DNA of 64,000 nt, from contig PLOF01000074.1 in the NCBI GenBank assembly GCA_003142035.1, positions 14,917 through 78,916 of the forward strand, written 5' to 3'. Made by a program: the position numbers and the translations under genes. Under the pieces are notes generated by a model. The model did not search any database, was not told where the DNA came from, and worked only from the letters and a program-made list of their open reading frames with translations. This DNA is from Candidatus Dormiibacterota bacterium. GTDB taxonomy: Bacteria; Chloroflexota; Dormibacteria; Aeolococcales; Aeolococcaceae. Positions 1 to 7,775 of this stretch are shown one piece after another. Within the stretch, counting starts at the first letter, position 1. Each line of letters begins with the position of its first letter.

Positions 1-595
1 GTGCTCGTCAACAACGCCGGACAACTCCCAGCCCGGTGCTGTCGAAGAGACCCCGCTGGAGGCCTATCGGGCCCAGTTCGAGGTCAACGTCTTCGGGCTG
101 GTCCGGATGTGTCAGCTCGTGCTCCCCGCCATGAGGGCAGCTGGTGAGGGCACCATCGTGAACCTCGGCTCCGGCGCCGGGCTGGTCGCGCCACCGCTGT
201 CGTCTGCTTACTCGATGAGCAAGTACTCATTGGAGGCCTTGTCGGACTCGCTACGGTTCGAGACCCGTCGCTTCGGCGTGCGCACCGTCCTCATCCAAGC
301 GTCGGCAGTCAAGACGTCCTTCACTGACACCCTGGAGCGCCTCGCCCCCGAGCAGTCGCCCGACGGCCCCTACGCCAAGGTCACCGCCAACGTGCTCGGC
401 TTCGCCCGCCGAGAGGGCGAAAGGGGCATCTCCCCAGAGCGCGTCGCGCAGGTGGTCCTGCGCGCCGTCCGCTCGCCTCACCCGCACCCTCGTTACAAGA
501 TCGGAAGCCAAACCCGTGTCGCGCTGGTCGCCCGCCGCGCCCTCGGCGACCGCGCCTGGGACGCGACCATGGCCCGGCTAGTACGAGCCGAATAG
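1..595 (+). CDS. SDR-family oxidoreductase, 5'-truncated and apparently frameshifted
   Basis: This is the C-terminal two thirds of a classical short-chain dehydrogenase/reductase, an NAD(P)-dependent enzyme with a Rossmann fold. The Y-x3-K catalytic motif is visible (AYSMSKY), preceded by the strand NLGSG and a typical VNVFG helix. The conserved NNAG motif is also present at bases 7-21 (VLVNNAG), but in frame 1, while everything from about base 23 onward reads in frame 2. The frame therefore changes within a few bases of the window edge. The ORF track begins only at 107 because no start precedes it in frame 2. Substrate unknown. The break could be a real pseudogene lesion or an assembly error at a contig end. 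Confidence 0.75.
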   Translation, partial: CSSTTPDNSQPGAVEETPLEAYRAQFEVNVFGLVRMCQLVLPAMRAAGEGTIVNLGSGAGLVAPPLSSAYSMSKYSLEALSDSLRFETRRFGVRTVLIQASAVKTSFTDTLERLAPEQSPDGPYAKVTANVLGFARREGERGISPERVAQVVLRAVRSPHPHPRYKIGSQTRVALVARRALGDRAWDATMARLVRAE

Positions 596-810
596 AACCG
601 AGATCGGGATCGAGTGTCGAGCCGGTCGCCGGGGGCGGCCGTCAGTCTGGACCGGTCACTCGAGCGCTCGGCTCCAGCACCGAGGTTGCGGCGGGCGATG
701 GTACCCTCGCCGAAAGTGAGCCGGACCTCTCCTCCTTCCCAGCGCCGCGGCGCAGTGGCGCTGTGCACGACCTTCGCCTCCACTCGCGCGGGTGCCGGCC
801 CGCCCCACCG

Positions 811-1671
811 ATGAGCTCCGCCCCACTCCACCCGCCACGCACGCCCGCTGAGCCCCGATCCCGGGCCCTGTGGGATGGGACGAGCTCCCTGACCCGGCCC
901 GGGCTGATCCGCGTCCCCGCCGTGATCACCGCCTGGTTCTGGGTCATCAAGGTGTTCACCACGGCGCAGGGCGAGGCGACATCCGACTTCTTCGTCCACC
1001 TCCCCCACGTCAGCCCCTACCTGGTGGTTGGCGGCGGCTTCCTGGTGTTCGTGGCCGCCATGGCGCTCCAACTCGGGGTGCGGCGCTACATCCCCCCGGT
1101 GTACTGGCTGGCGGTGACCATGGTCGCGGTGTTCGGGACCATGTGCGCCGACGCCATCCACATCCAGCTCGGGGTGCCGTACTGGGCCACCACGACGGCC
1201 TTCGCGGTGGCGGTGGCAGTGGTCTTCTGGGCCTGGTACCGCACCGAGGGGACTCTTTCCATCCACAGCATCGTGACCCTGCGCCGCGAGCTCTTCTACT
1301 GGGCGGCCGTGCTTGCCACCTTCGCCCTGGGGACGGCATGGGGTGACCTCATGGCCTTCACCCTCAACCTCGGCTTCCTGACCGCGGGCATCCTCTTCGC
1401 GGTGGTGATCGCCATCCCCGCGCTGGGCCACCGCTTCGCCGGCATGGGATCCGTGCTCGCCTTCTGGTTCGCCTACGTCATCACCCGGCCGCTGGGGGCT
1501 TCATTCGCCGACTGGATGGGTTTCCCGGCCACGACCCACGGCGCGCTGGGCTGGGGGCACGGCGCCGTGAGCCTGATGTTCACGGCGCTGATCGCCGTCG
1601 GCGTCCTGCACCTGACGGTGAGCCGCGTGGACGTGGAGCCGGGGCGGAGCCCGCTGCCGAAGCTGACGTAG
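811..1671 (+). CDS. COG4705-type integral membrane protein
   Basis: Predicted polytopic inner-membrane protein of 286 residues with about seven or eight hydrophobic helices. It resembles the COG4705 'membrane-anchored protein' family, which is built from repeated segments; the motifs KVFTTAQGEATSDF and the later LGTAWGDL and RPLGASFADW look like repeats of one G-E/D-x-x-A/S-D theme. Function is not established. I start it at the ATG at 811 (MSSAPLHPP) rather than the track's GTG at 763, because the 16 residues in between are Arg/Pro/Cys-rich and lack a ribosome-binding site. The gene stands alone, with about 215 bp of unassigned sequence upstream and 162 bp downstream. Confidence 0.7.
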   Translation: MSSAPLHPPRTPAEPRSRALWDGTSSLTRPGLIRVPAVITAWFWVIKVFTTAQGEATSDFFVHLPHVSPYLVVGGGFLVFVAAMALQLGVRRYIPPVYWLAVTMVAVFGTMCADAIHIQLGVPYWATTTAFAVAVAVVFWAWYRTEGTLSIHSIVTLRRELFYWAAVLATFALGTAWGDLMAFTLNLGFLTAGILFAVVIAIPALGHRFAGMGSVLAFWFAYVITRPLGASFADWMGFPATTHGALGWGHGAVSLMFTALIAVGVLHLTVSRVDVEPGRSPLPKLT

Positions 1672-1833
1672 GCGCCCGGCCGCCCCGCGGAGAAGGCGGA
1701 GAAGACGGTCGCCTCTCGTCACGGGCCAGGTGTGACAAGGATCCCGTCCTGCCCAATGGTCTGAACCAGGCGGTGCCATTACCCGAGGACCGAGCCCGGC
1801 GCGGCCGCGCCTTGGGCTGCGACCATACGCGGC

Positions 1834-2928
1834 ATGCTGATGTTCCTCGACGACTACTCTGAAGGTGCCCATCCGGCATTGCTCGAGGCCCTCGTGGCGG
1901 GCAACGGCGGGCAGGAGCTCGGCTACGGGAAGGACCAGTACTCGCGGCTCGCGACCGCGCGGATCGCCGCCCAGGTCGGGCGGGATTGCGAGGTCCACCT
2001 GCTGGTGGGCGGCACCCAGACCAACCTCACCTGCCTCGGCGCCTTCCTGCGCTCCCACGAGGGGGTGATCGCCGCGCAGACGGCGCACATCAACGTCCAC
2101 GAGACGGGCGCCATCGAGGCCACCGGCCACCGCATCGTGCAGATCCCCACGCCCACCGGCAAGCTCGACCCCGGCCTCGTCGACCAGGCGCTGGCCCAGC
2201 ACGAGGATGAGCACAGCGTGCGACCGGCCGGGATCTTCCTCGCTCAGGCCACCGAGGTGGGCGGCGTCTACACCGGCGAGGAGCTCGGGGCTCTCTGCGC
2301 CCACGCCCATGCCCGCGGGCTCTGGGTGTACGTCGACGGCGCCCGGCTCGCGCCGGCGCTGGCGGCGCTCGGAGCCCGGCTGGACCTGGTCGTCGCATGC
2401 GGGGTCGACGCCTTCTTTGTCGGGGGGACCAAGAACGGGGCGCTGTGCGGGGAGGCCGTGGTCCTGGTCAACGACGGGCTGCGGCGCGACTTCCGCTACC
2501 ACATGAAGCAGCGCGGTGCGCTGCTCGCCAAGGGGCGGCTTCTGGGCATTCAGTTTGCCCGTCTTTTCGACGGCGACGACCTCTGGTACCGGCTGGGGGC
2601 CCAGGCCAACGCCGCCGCAGCGCGGCTGGCGCGCGGGCTCAGCGGTTGCGGGGTGCCCCCCCGCGCGGCCGAGGCCAACCAGGTCTTCGTCGAGCTCCCC
2701 GACGACGCGGCCACCCGGCTGGCCACGGCGGTTCGCTTCCATGTCTGGTCACACGGCGAGCGCGGCACGGTGATCCGGCTGGTCTGCTCCTGGGCCACCG
2801 ACGAGGCGACGGTCGACCGGTTGATCGACGAGGTGCGCGGGGCGCTGGCAGCGTCAACCGGCACCGCAACTCCGCCGGGTGAGGTGCGCGAGACCGGCGG
2901 CACGGCCCGGGCAGGTTCCGGCGCATGA
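1834..2928 (+). CDS. Threonine aldolase-like PLP enzyme (beta-eliminating lyase family)
   Basis: Fold-type I PLP enzyme of 364 residues, closest to the low-specificity threonine aldolase/beta-eliminating lyase family, which cleaves beta-hydroxy amino acids such as threonine to glycine and an aldehyde. The N-terminus has the family signature DDYSEGAHP. The PLP aspartate lies in YVDGARL, and the Schiff-base lysine is most likely K200 in VGGTKNGAL. Two possible ATGs (1834 and 1840) lie side by side; no clear Shine-Dalgarno sequence was found. The stop overlaps the next gene's ATG (ATGA at 2925-2928), so the two are probably translated together. The C-terminal 25 residues are Gly/Thr-rich and probably disordered. 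Substrate specificity cannot be assigned. Confidence 0.8.
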   Translation: MLMFLDDYSEGAHPALLEALVAGNGGQELGYGKDQYSRLATARIAAQVGRDCEVHLLVGGTQTNLTCLGAFLRSHEGVIAAQTAHINVHETGAIEATGHRIVQIPTPTGKLDPGLVDQALAQHEDEHSVRPAGIFLAQATEVGGVYTGEELGALCAHAHARGLWVYVDGARLAPALAALGARLDLVVACGVDAFFVGGTKNGALCGEAVVLVNDGLRRDFRYHMKQRGALLAKGRLLGIQFARLFDGDDLWYRLGAQANAAAARLARGLSGCGVPPRAAEANQVFVELPDDAATRLATAVRFHVWSHGERGTVIRLVCSWATDEATVDRLIDEVRGALAASTGTATPPGEVRETGGTARAGSGA

Positions 2929-3356
2929 CGGACACCGCCTGGGAACCCCTGCGCGACCTGCCTTGGGGCATCACCGGCTTGGAGCGCGCCGCCCAAGCCA
3001 TCCGCCAGGCCTCCTCGCGCCACACCTCCGTCTATCTCTACGGCCTGGAGGGAGACACCCTGGTGCTTCGTGCCTTCAGCGGACGGCCGACCGAGCACAC
3101 CCGGATCCGGGTTGGCGAGGGCGTCTGCGGGCGCGCGGTGGCCCGCGGTGCCGCTCAGGTAATCGCCGATGTCGCCAGCGACCCCGACTACATCTCCTGC
3201 AGCCTTGGGACCCGCTCCGAGTGCGTGGTCCTGGTCCAGCGCGAGGGCGGAGTGGTGGGGCAGATCGACATCGACAGCGACACCCCCGCCGCCTTCACCA
3301 CGGACGACGTCAGCAGCCTGGAGGATGCGGCAGAGCTGATCGCCCCGCTCTTCTGA
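2925..3356 (+). CDS. GAF-domain protein of the free methionine-(R)-sulfoxide reductase type
   Basis: Single GAF domain of 143 residues. It looks like fRMsr, the cytosolic enzyme that reduces free Met-R-sulfoxide, because it keeps the motifs GEGVCGRAV (C68), DYISCSLGTRSE (C92) and the ending IDIDSDTPAAFTTDD. In E. coli fRMsr three cysteines (84, 94, 118) are conserved. Here the equivalents of 94 and 118 are present, but the position of C84 reads HTRIRV and has no cysteine; another cysteine, C100, follows instead. It could therefore be a reductase with a rearranged resolving cysteine or a ligand-binding GAF protein. It overlaps the PLP-enzyme gene by 4 bp. Confidence 0.7.
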   Translation: MTDTAWEPLRDLPWGITGLERAAQAIRQASSRHTSVYLYGLEGDTLVLRAFSGRPTEHTRIRVGEGVCGRAVARGAAQVIADVASDPDYISCSLGTRSECVVLVQREGGVVGQIDIDSDTPAAFTTDDVSSLEDAAELIAPLF

Positions 3357-3430
3357 TCCGGCAGGCCAGCGGGACAACCTCCTCGAACGGCGCCGCGAGT
3401 CGAGCCCCTCGTGGCAGCTTGCGGCACCAG

Positions 3431-3450
3431 GGGTGAGCGGTTGCTCACCC
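3431..3450. promoter_or_regulatory. Perfect 20-bp palindrome, candidate operator of the sugar operon
   Basis: GGGTGAGC-GGTT-GCTCACCC has 8-bp perfect arms and a 4-bp centre. It ends 2 bp before the -35 box of the operon promoter. A third GCTCA half-site recurs at 3462 inside the promoter spacer, 19 bp after the one at 3443. The placement suits the SorC-family regulator encoded at 9771-10787, but that assignment is inference. Confidence 0.6.
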
Positions 3451-3452
3451 TC

Positions 3453-3482
3453 TTGACATCTGCTCATCGAGCCGAATATGCT
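3453..3482 (+). promoter_or_regulatory. Sigma-70 type promoter of the sugar operon
   Basis: A perfect -35 TTGACA (3453-3458) is followed after 18 bp by TATGCT (3477-3482). The start point would lie near 3489, leaving a leader of about 50 nt before the aldolase gene. It is one of the two or three best promoter matches in the window. Confidence 0.7.
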
Positions 3483-3515
3483 GCCTCGTACCTGATGGAG
3501 ATCCACAGAATTCGC

Positions 3516-3539
3516 ATGTCCGAGCTTGGCGGCCGGTAG
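3516..3539 (+). CDS. Possible 7-codon upstream ORF abutting the aldolase start
   Basis: ATG at 3516 opens a 7-codon reading frame (MSELGGR) whose TAG stop directly touches the ATG of the aldolase-like gene (TAGATG). It lies in the predicted mRNA leader. If translated, it would couple ribosome arrival to initiation of the first operon gene. There is no strong Shine-Dalgarno in front of it, so it may be coincidental. Confidence 0.25.
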   Translation: MSELGGR

Positions 3540-4460
3540 ATGCCGCTCGTCCCCCTGCAGCGAATCCTGGGCAAGGCGAGGTCTGACGGTTACGCCGTCG
3601 GGTACTTCGAGGCGTGGGACGCGTGCTCGCTGGAGGCGGTGCTCACCGCCGCGGAGGCGGAGTCCGCACCTGTGGTTCTCGGTTTCGGCGCCATGATGGT
3701 GGACGGGAAGTGGCTCGAGAGCGGCGGCATCGAGGTCCTCGGTGCCATCGGACGCAGCTACGCGGCGAGCAGTTCCGTGGACGTCTCCCTCCTCTTCAAC
3801 GAGACTCACACCCTCGACCAGGCCAGGCGTGGCATCGACGCCGGCTTCAACGCGGTGATGATCGACACCGAGCACTGGTGCCCCGAGGATGCCATCGTCG
3901 CGGTGAAGGAGCTCTGCCGCGTGGCGCACCAGTCCGGGGTGGCGGTGGAAGCCGAGCTCGGCAGCCTGGCGGAGGCCACGGCCGCCGGCGTGGACGACAG
4001 TCACGCCAGCGCGACGGATCCGGACCAAGCCGCCCTCTTCGTGGCGGAGACCGGTGTCGACTGTCTGGCGGTGTCGGTCGGGAATGTCCACATCCTCATG
4101 GACCATCAGGCTTCCATCGACATGGAGCGTCTGGGATCGATCCACCAGCGGGTAGACGTGCCCCTGGTCATCCACGGCGGAACCAGCTTCCCCCCCGCCG
4201 CCGTGGCGCCGGCGATCGCCCTCGGGGTCGCCAAGTTTAATGTCGGCACGGTCCTCAAGCACGCCTTCTGGGATGGCCTGGAATCCGCGACCCGCGCGGC
4301 CGGCCCCCGCCCCGATGTGCACCGGCTGCTCGGCTCCCACAAGGATTCCGACGTGACGGTCCTCGCCCAGGAGCTGATGGCGGCCAAGGTCCGCTCCCTG
4401 ATCCGGCAGTACGGGGGAAGCGGGCGCCAGGGGACGGCGACGGAGCCGGCTGCCGGATGA
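3540..4460 (+). CDS. Class II aldolase-family protein with altered catalytic residues
   Basis: TIM-barrel protein of 306 residues, related to class II fructose-bisphosphate/tagatose-bisphosphate aldolases, which are zinc enzymes cleaving ketose (bis)phosphates to DHAP plus an aldehyde. Two zinc histidines are in place (H184 in SVGNVH and H212 in IHGG), as are VEAELG (E137, E139) and the phosphate motif KFNVGT. The normal L-D-H motif carrying the catalytic Asp and third zinc His is replaced by F-N-E (N87, E88). It may use a different zinc ligand set or substrate. It heads the sugar operon and overlaps the E1alpha gene by 4 bp (ATGA). Family assignment is firm; the reaction is not. Confidence 0.75.
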   Translation: MPLVPLQRILGKARSDGYAVGYFEAWDACSLEAVLTAAEAESAPVVLGFGAMMVDGKWLESGGIEVLGAIGRSYAASSSVDVSLLFNETHTLDQARRGIDAGFNAVMIDTEHWCPEDAIVAVKELCRVAHQSGVAVEAELGSLAEATAAGVDDSHASATDPDQAALFVAETGVDCLAVSVGNVHILMDHQASIDMERLGSIHQRVDVPLVIHGGTSFPPAAVAPAIALGVAKFNVGTVLKHAFWDGLESATRAAGPRPDVHRLLGSHKDSDVTVLAQELMAAKVRSLIRQYGGSGRQGTATEPAAG

Positions 4461-5491
4461 GCTCGGGCACTCGCGCCACGAGAGCTGAGCTCGGGTCGGA
4501 ACCGGGAACCACCGAGGTCGATGCGTCCCACGGACTGGAGCTCTATCGCCGGATGCTGCTCATCCGGCGCTTCGAGGAGCGCGTCTACCTCGTCTACCTG
4601 CAGGGTGAGATCCCGGGGACACTCCACCAGTACCAGGGTCAGGAGGCGGTGGCGGTCGGCGTCTGCGACGTGCTGCGACGGACGGACTGGATAACCTCCA
4701 CCCATCGCCCACACGGTCACGCCCTGGCCAAGGGCGTCGATCTGCGGGCGGCGATGGCTGAGCTCTACGGCAAGGCGACCGGCTGCTGCGGCGGCAAGGG
4801 TGGCTCGATGCATCTCGGCGACCCCTCGGTGGGGATGCTGCCGGCGATCGCAATCGTGGGGGGAGGCAACACGGTGGTCACCGGTCTCGGGCTCGCATTC
4901 AAGCTGAGGCGCACCGACCAGGTGGCCGTGTGCTTCTTCGGTGAGGGCGCGAGCAACGAGGGTGCCTTTCACGAGGGCCTCAATTTCGCGGCCGTCCAAC
5001 ACCTCCCGATCGTCTTTGCCTGCGAGAACAACCTGTACGGCGCCTCCACCCCGTTTCACCTGACAAGCCTCGTCCCGGATGTCGCCGCCCGCGCTGCGGC
5101 GTACGGCGTGAGGGGAGAGATCGTCGACGGGATGGACGTGCTCGCCGTGCGCGAGGCAGCCGGACGGGCGGTGGCCGACGCGCGCGCAGGGGCCGGCCCG
5201 ATCCTCCTCGAGTTCAAGACCTACCGATTCGCGGGTCACAGCCGCGGTGACGTCAGGGGCTATCGGAGCCGCGAGGAGGAGGCTGAGTGGAAGGGGCGTG
5301 ATCCGATCGTCCGCATCCGCGAACGCCTCGCCCTGACCCTCGAGGAGGGAGTCCTCGATGAGACGGACGCCGCGGTCGAGGCGGCGCTCAACGACGCCAT
5401 CGAGTTCGCCCGGCAGTCACCGCTGCCGCGAGCCGAGGACGCGTTGACCGACGCCTACGCGACCGTGATCAGCAGGGAGGCAGCCCGATGA
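4457..5491 (+). CDS. 2-oxoacid (pyruvate/acetoin-type) dehydrogenase E1 alpha subunit
   Basis: Thiamine-diphosphate-dependent E1 alpha chain, 344 residues, normal for the family. It decarboxylates a 2-oxo acid and, with E1beta, transfers the acyl group to lipoyl-E2. The ThDP/Mg motif is clear: GEGASNEG (around residues 160-167) continuing to CENNLYG. HRPHGHALAKG and GKGGSMH are also typical of pyruvate or acetoin dehydrogenases. Both ends overlap neighbours by 4 bp, so E1alpha-E1beta-E2 should be made stoichiometrically. Sequence does not tell pyruvate from acetoin or branched-chain substrates; the E1 style is closest to acetoin/pyruvate types. Its position behind an aldolase suggests it uses the C3 product. 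Confidence 0.85.
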   Translation: MSSGTRATRAELGSEPGTTEVDASHGLELYRRMLLIRRFEERVYLVYLQGEIPGTLHQYQGQEAVAVGVCDVLRRTDWITSTHRPHGHALAKGVDLRAAMAELYGKATGCCGGKGGSMHLGDPSVGMLPAIAIVGGGNTVVTGLGLAFKLRRTDQVAVCFFGEGASNEGAFHEGLNFAAVQHLPIVFACENNLYGASTPFHLTSLVPDVAARAAAYGVRGEIVDGMDVLAVREAAGRAVADARAGAGPILLEFKTYRFAGHSRGDVRGYRSREEEAEWKGRDPIVRIRERLALTLEEGVLDETDAAVEAALNDAIEFARQSPLPRAEDALTDAYATVISREAAR

Positions 5492-6534
5492 CCCCGGGGG
5501 CCCCTCCCGCCAAGGGCGGACGGCGGCTCACCATCGCCGAGGCATTGCGGGAAGCGATCGCCGAGGAGATGCGGCACGACGAGAAGGTGTTCCTCATCGG
5601 GGAGGACGTCGGCGTCCCCGGAGGCTTCGGGGGTGCGTTTGGCGTCTACCTTGGCCTGGCCGATGAGTTTGGCCATGAGCGCATCATCGACACCCCGATC
5701 AGTGAGAAGGCGATCGCGGGTGCCGCCGTGGGCGCTGCGCTGATGGGGATGCGGCCGATCCCGGACCTGCAGTACTCCGACTTCATCTTCGAGTGCATGG
5801 ACGAGCTGGTCAACCAGGCGGCGAAGATGCGGTACATGTCGAACGGGAAGCTGAGCGTCCCCATGGTCCTTCGCTGTCCGGTCGGCACGGCCAACCGGGG
5901 AGCGCAGCATGGTCAGTCCCCGGAGAGCTACTTCGTGCACGTGCCCGGCCTCAAGGTCGTCTGTGTCTCCGATGCATATCACGCCAAGGGACTGCTGAAG
6001 AGCGCGGTGCGCGACGATGACCCGGTCATCTTCTTTGAGCACAAGTTGCTCTACGGCAGCAAGGGACGTGAACAGGCCGGCGGCATGGATCTGACCGCGT
6101 ACGTGCCCGAGGAGGAGTACTTCTTCCCCATCGGCAAGGCCGTGGTGAAGCGTGAAGGCACCTCCGTCACAGTGGTGGCGACGCACATGAGCCTCTACCG
6201 CTCCCTCGCGGCCGCGGAGGAGCTGGCTCGAGAAGGCATCGAATGCGAGGTGATCGATCCTCTGACGCTGCTCCCTCTCGACGAGGAGACCATCTTCGCG
6301 TCCGTCAGGAAGACGGGGCGCCTGGTGATCGCTCACGAGGACACACTCACCGGGGGGTGGGGCGGCGAGCTGGCCGCCAGGGTCGCTGAGGAGTGCCTCT
6401 TCTCCCTGGAGGCGCCGATCAGGAGGGTTGCCAGCCACGACGTGCCGCTTCCGGTCGCCCCGGTGATGGAGCAGACCGTGGTGCCGTCGGTGGCAAGGAT
6501 CGCGGCTGCGATCCGACGTTGCTGCGAAAGCTGA
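5488..6534 (+). CDS. 2-oxoacid dehydrogenase E1 beta subunit
   Basis: E1 beta chain of a heterotetrameric 2-oxoacid dehydrogenase, 348 residues. It supplies part of the ThDP site and the dimer interface. Recognisable segments are IGEDVGVPGGFGGAFG near the N-terminus, the DTPISE motif, and the C-terminal transketolase-type domain with DPLTLLPLDEETI and the VIAHED loop. It follows E1alpha with an ATGA overlap and precedes E2 by only 7 bp. No E3 (dihydrolipoyl dehydrogenase) gene is in the window, so the complex must borrow one encoded elsewhere. Confidence 0.88.
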   Translation: MTPGAPPAKGGRRLTIAEALREAIAEEMRHDEKVFLIGEDVGVPGGFGGAFGVYLGLADEFGHERIIDTPISEKAIAGAAVGAALMGMRPIPDLQYSDFIFECMDELVNQAAKMRYMSNGKLSVPMVLRCPVGTANRGAQHGQSPESYFVHVPGLKVVCVSDAYHAKGLLKSAVRDDDPVIFFEHKLLYGSKGREQAGGMDLTAYVPEEEYFFPIGKAVVKREGTSVTVVATHMSLYRSLAAAEELAREGIECEVIDPLTLLPLDEETIFASVRKTGRLVIAHEDTLTGGWGGELAARVAEECLFSLEAPIRRVASHDVPLPVAPVMEQTVVPSVARIAAAIRRCCES

Positions 6535-6541
6535 GCAGGCC

Positions 6542-7774
6542 ATGGCACACCGGATCGACATGCCGTCGCTGGGTCAGACCACCGACGAGTTGCTGATCAT
6601 CGAGTGGTTCAAGCGAGAGGGCGACGCGGTCAAGCTGGGAGAGCCGCTGCTCAGCGTCGAGACCGACAAAGCTCAGGTCGACGTGGAGTCGGTGGCCGCG
6701 GGGACCTTGCTCAAGATCCTCCACGATGCCGGCGACACGGTGCAAGCCGGCTCGCCGGTGGCATATGTGGGCGCTCCGGGTGAGACCGTGCCGGTTGCGC
6801 ACGTCGGAGTCGAGGAGGGCAGCGGCTCAGCTCCCACGAACTCCGCGATCGCCGGGGTCGCCGCAACCGCAGTCCCGGTGCCGTCACCCACCCCACGCGT
6901 CGAGCCCGAGCGTCGCTCCCTGGAGAATGCACCAGGCCGCGTCTCGGCGCTGCCCGCCGCGCGGCGGCTGGCGAGCGAGCTGGGCATAGACCTGACCAGG
7001 ATCGTGGGCACCGGCCAGGACGCGGTCATCACGGTCCGCGACGTCGAGCGGGCCGGGCAGGAGGCTTCGGTTCTCGCGGACGACCCCGACCTGGTTGCCG
7101 TTCCCCAACTGAGGCAGGTCATCGCGCGCCGGATGTCTGCATCGGCCCAGCGGATTCCCCAATTCACACTGACGGTCTCGGTCGACGCCAGCGGAGCTCG
7201 CGACCTGATCAGGGCCCAACGCGCGAGCGTCTCCGCGGCTCCCGGATCACGCCTGACCTACACGCACCTGGCCGTCCGGGCGGTGGCCACCGCGCTGCGC
7301 GATTTCCCGACCGTCAACCGGCTCTGGGTCGATGACGGGCCACATTTTCGCCAGCTTCATCGATCGGACGTGGGGCTCGCCGTCGCCTGCGACGACGGGC
7401 TCCGCGTGGTGAGCATCCCCGAGGCCGATCAGGCCCCGCCGGTGGAGCTGCCCGGTCTCCTCGGCAGCGCTGCCGAACGGGCGCGGTCGGGCTCGCTGCT
7501 GCCGGTGGACCGCCTGCCCGTCGCGGTGACCGTCAGCAGTCTGGGCATGTACGGAGTCGAACAGTTCCAGGCGCTCGTCGATCCCGACCAGACCGCGATC
7601 CTCGCGGTCGGCACCGTTCTGGACCGGCCGGTCGCCCGGGATGGCGCGCTCGGCATCCTGCCCATGGTGCGGGTCAGCCTCTCGGCCGACCATCGAGTGG
7701 TCGACGGCACGCTGGCGGCGCAATTCCTGCAGGCAGTCAAAGGCGCCCTGGAGAGCCCGAGTGGGGCGCGATGA
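6542..7774 (+). CDS. Dihydrolipoamide acyltransferase (E2) of the 2-oxoacid dehydrogenase
   Basis: E2 core, 410 residues, with three recognisable parts. An N-terminal lipoyl domain (residues about 3-78) carries the lipoylated lysine in ETDKAQ (about K43). A proline/serine-rich linker leads to a peripheral-subunit-binding domain around 135-170 (PAARRLASELGIDL...GRDV-type motif). The C-terminal chloramphenicol-acetyltransferase-like domain ends with the catalytic motif SADHRVVDG. It has a single lipoyl domain, as in most acetoin and branched-chain E2s. It is separated from E1beta by 7 bp and from the downstream aldolase/dehydrogenase fusion by 1 bp. Confidence 0.88.
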   Translation: MAHRIDMPSLGQTTDELLIIEWFKREGDAVKLGEPLLSVETDKAQVDVESVAAGTLLKILHDAGDTVQAGSPVAYVGAPGETVPVAHVGVEEGSGSAPTNSAIAGVAATAVPVPSPTPRVEPERRSLENAPGRVSALPAARRLASELGIDLTRIVGTGQDAVITVRDVERAGQEASVLADDPDLVAVPQLRQVIARRMSASAQRIPQFTLTVSVDASGARDLIRAQRASVSAAPGSRLTYTHLAVRAVATALRDFPTVNRLWVDDGPHFRQLHRSDVGLAVACDDGLRVVSIPEADQAPPVELPGLLGSAAERARSGSLLPVDRLPVAVTVSSLGMYGVEQFQALVDPDQTAILAVGTVLDRPVARDGALGILPMVRVSLSADHRVVDGTLAAQFLQAVKGALESPSGAR

Positions 7775-7775
7775 G

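Noticed and set aside
763-810. GTG 763 as start of the COG4705 protein
   Set aside because: The extra 16 residues are Arg/Pro/Cys-rich without a ribosome-binding site; ATG 811 is better.
2550-4340. 596-residue minus-strand ORF
   Set aside because: Crosses three plus-strand genes and shows no protein-like motifs.
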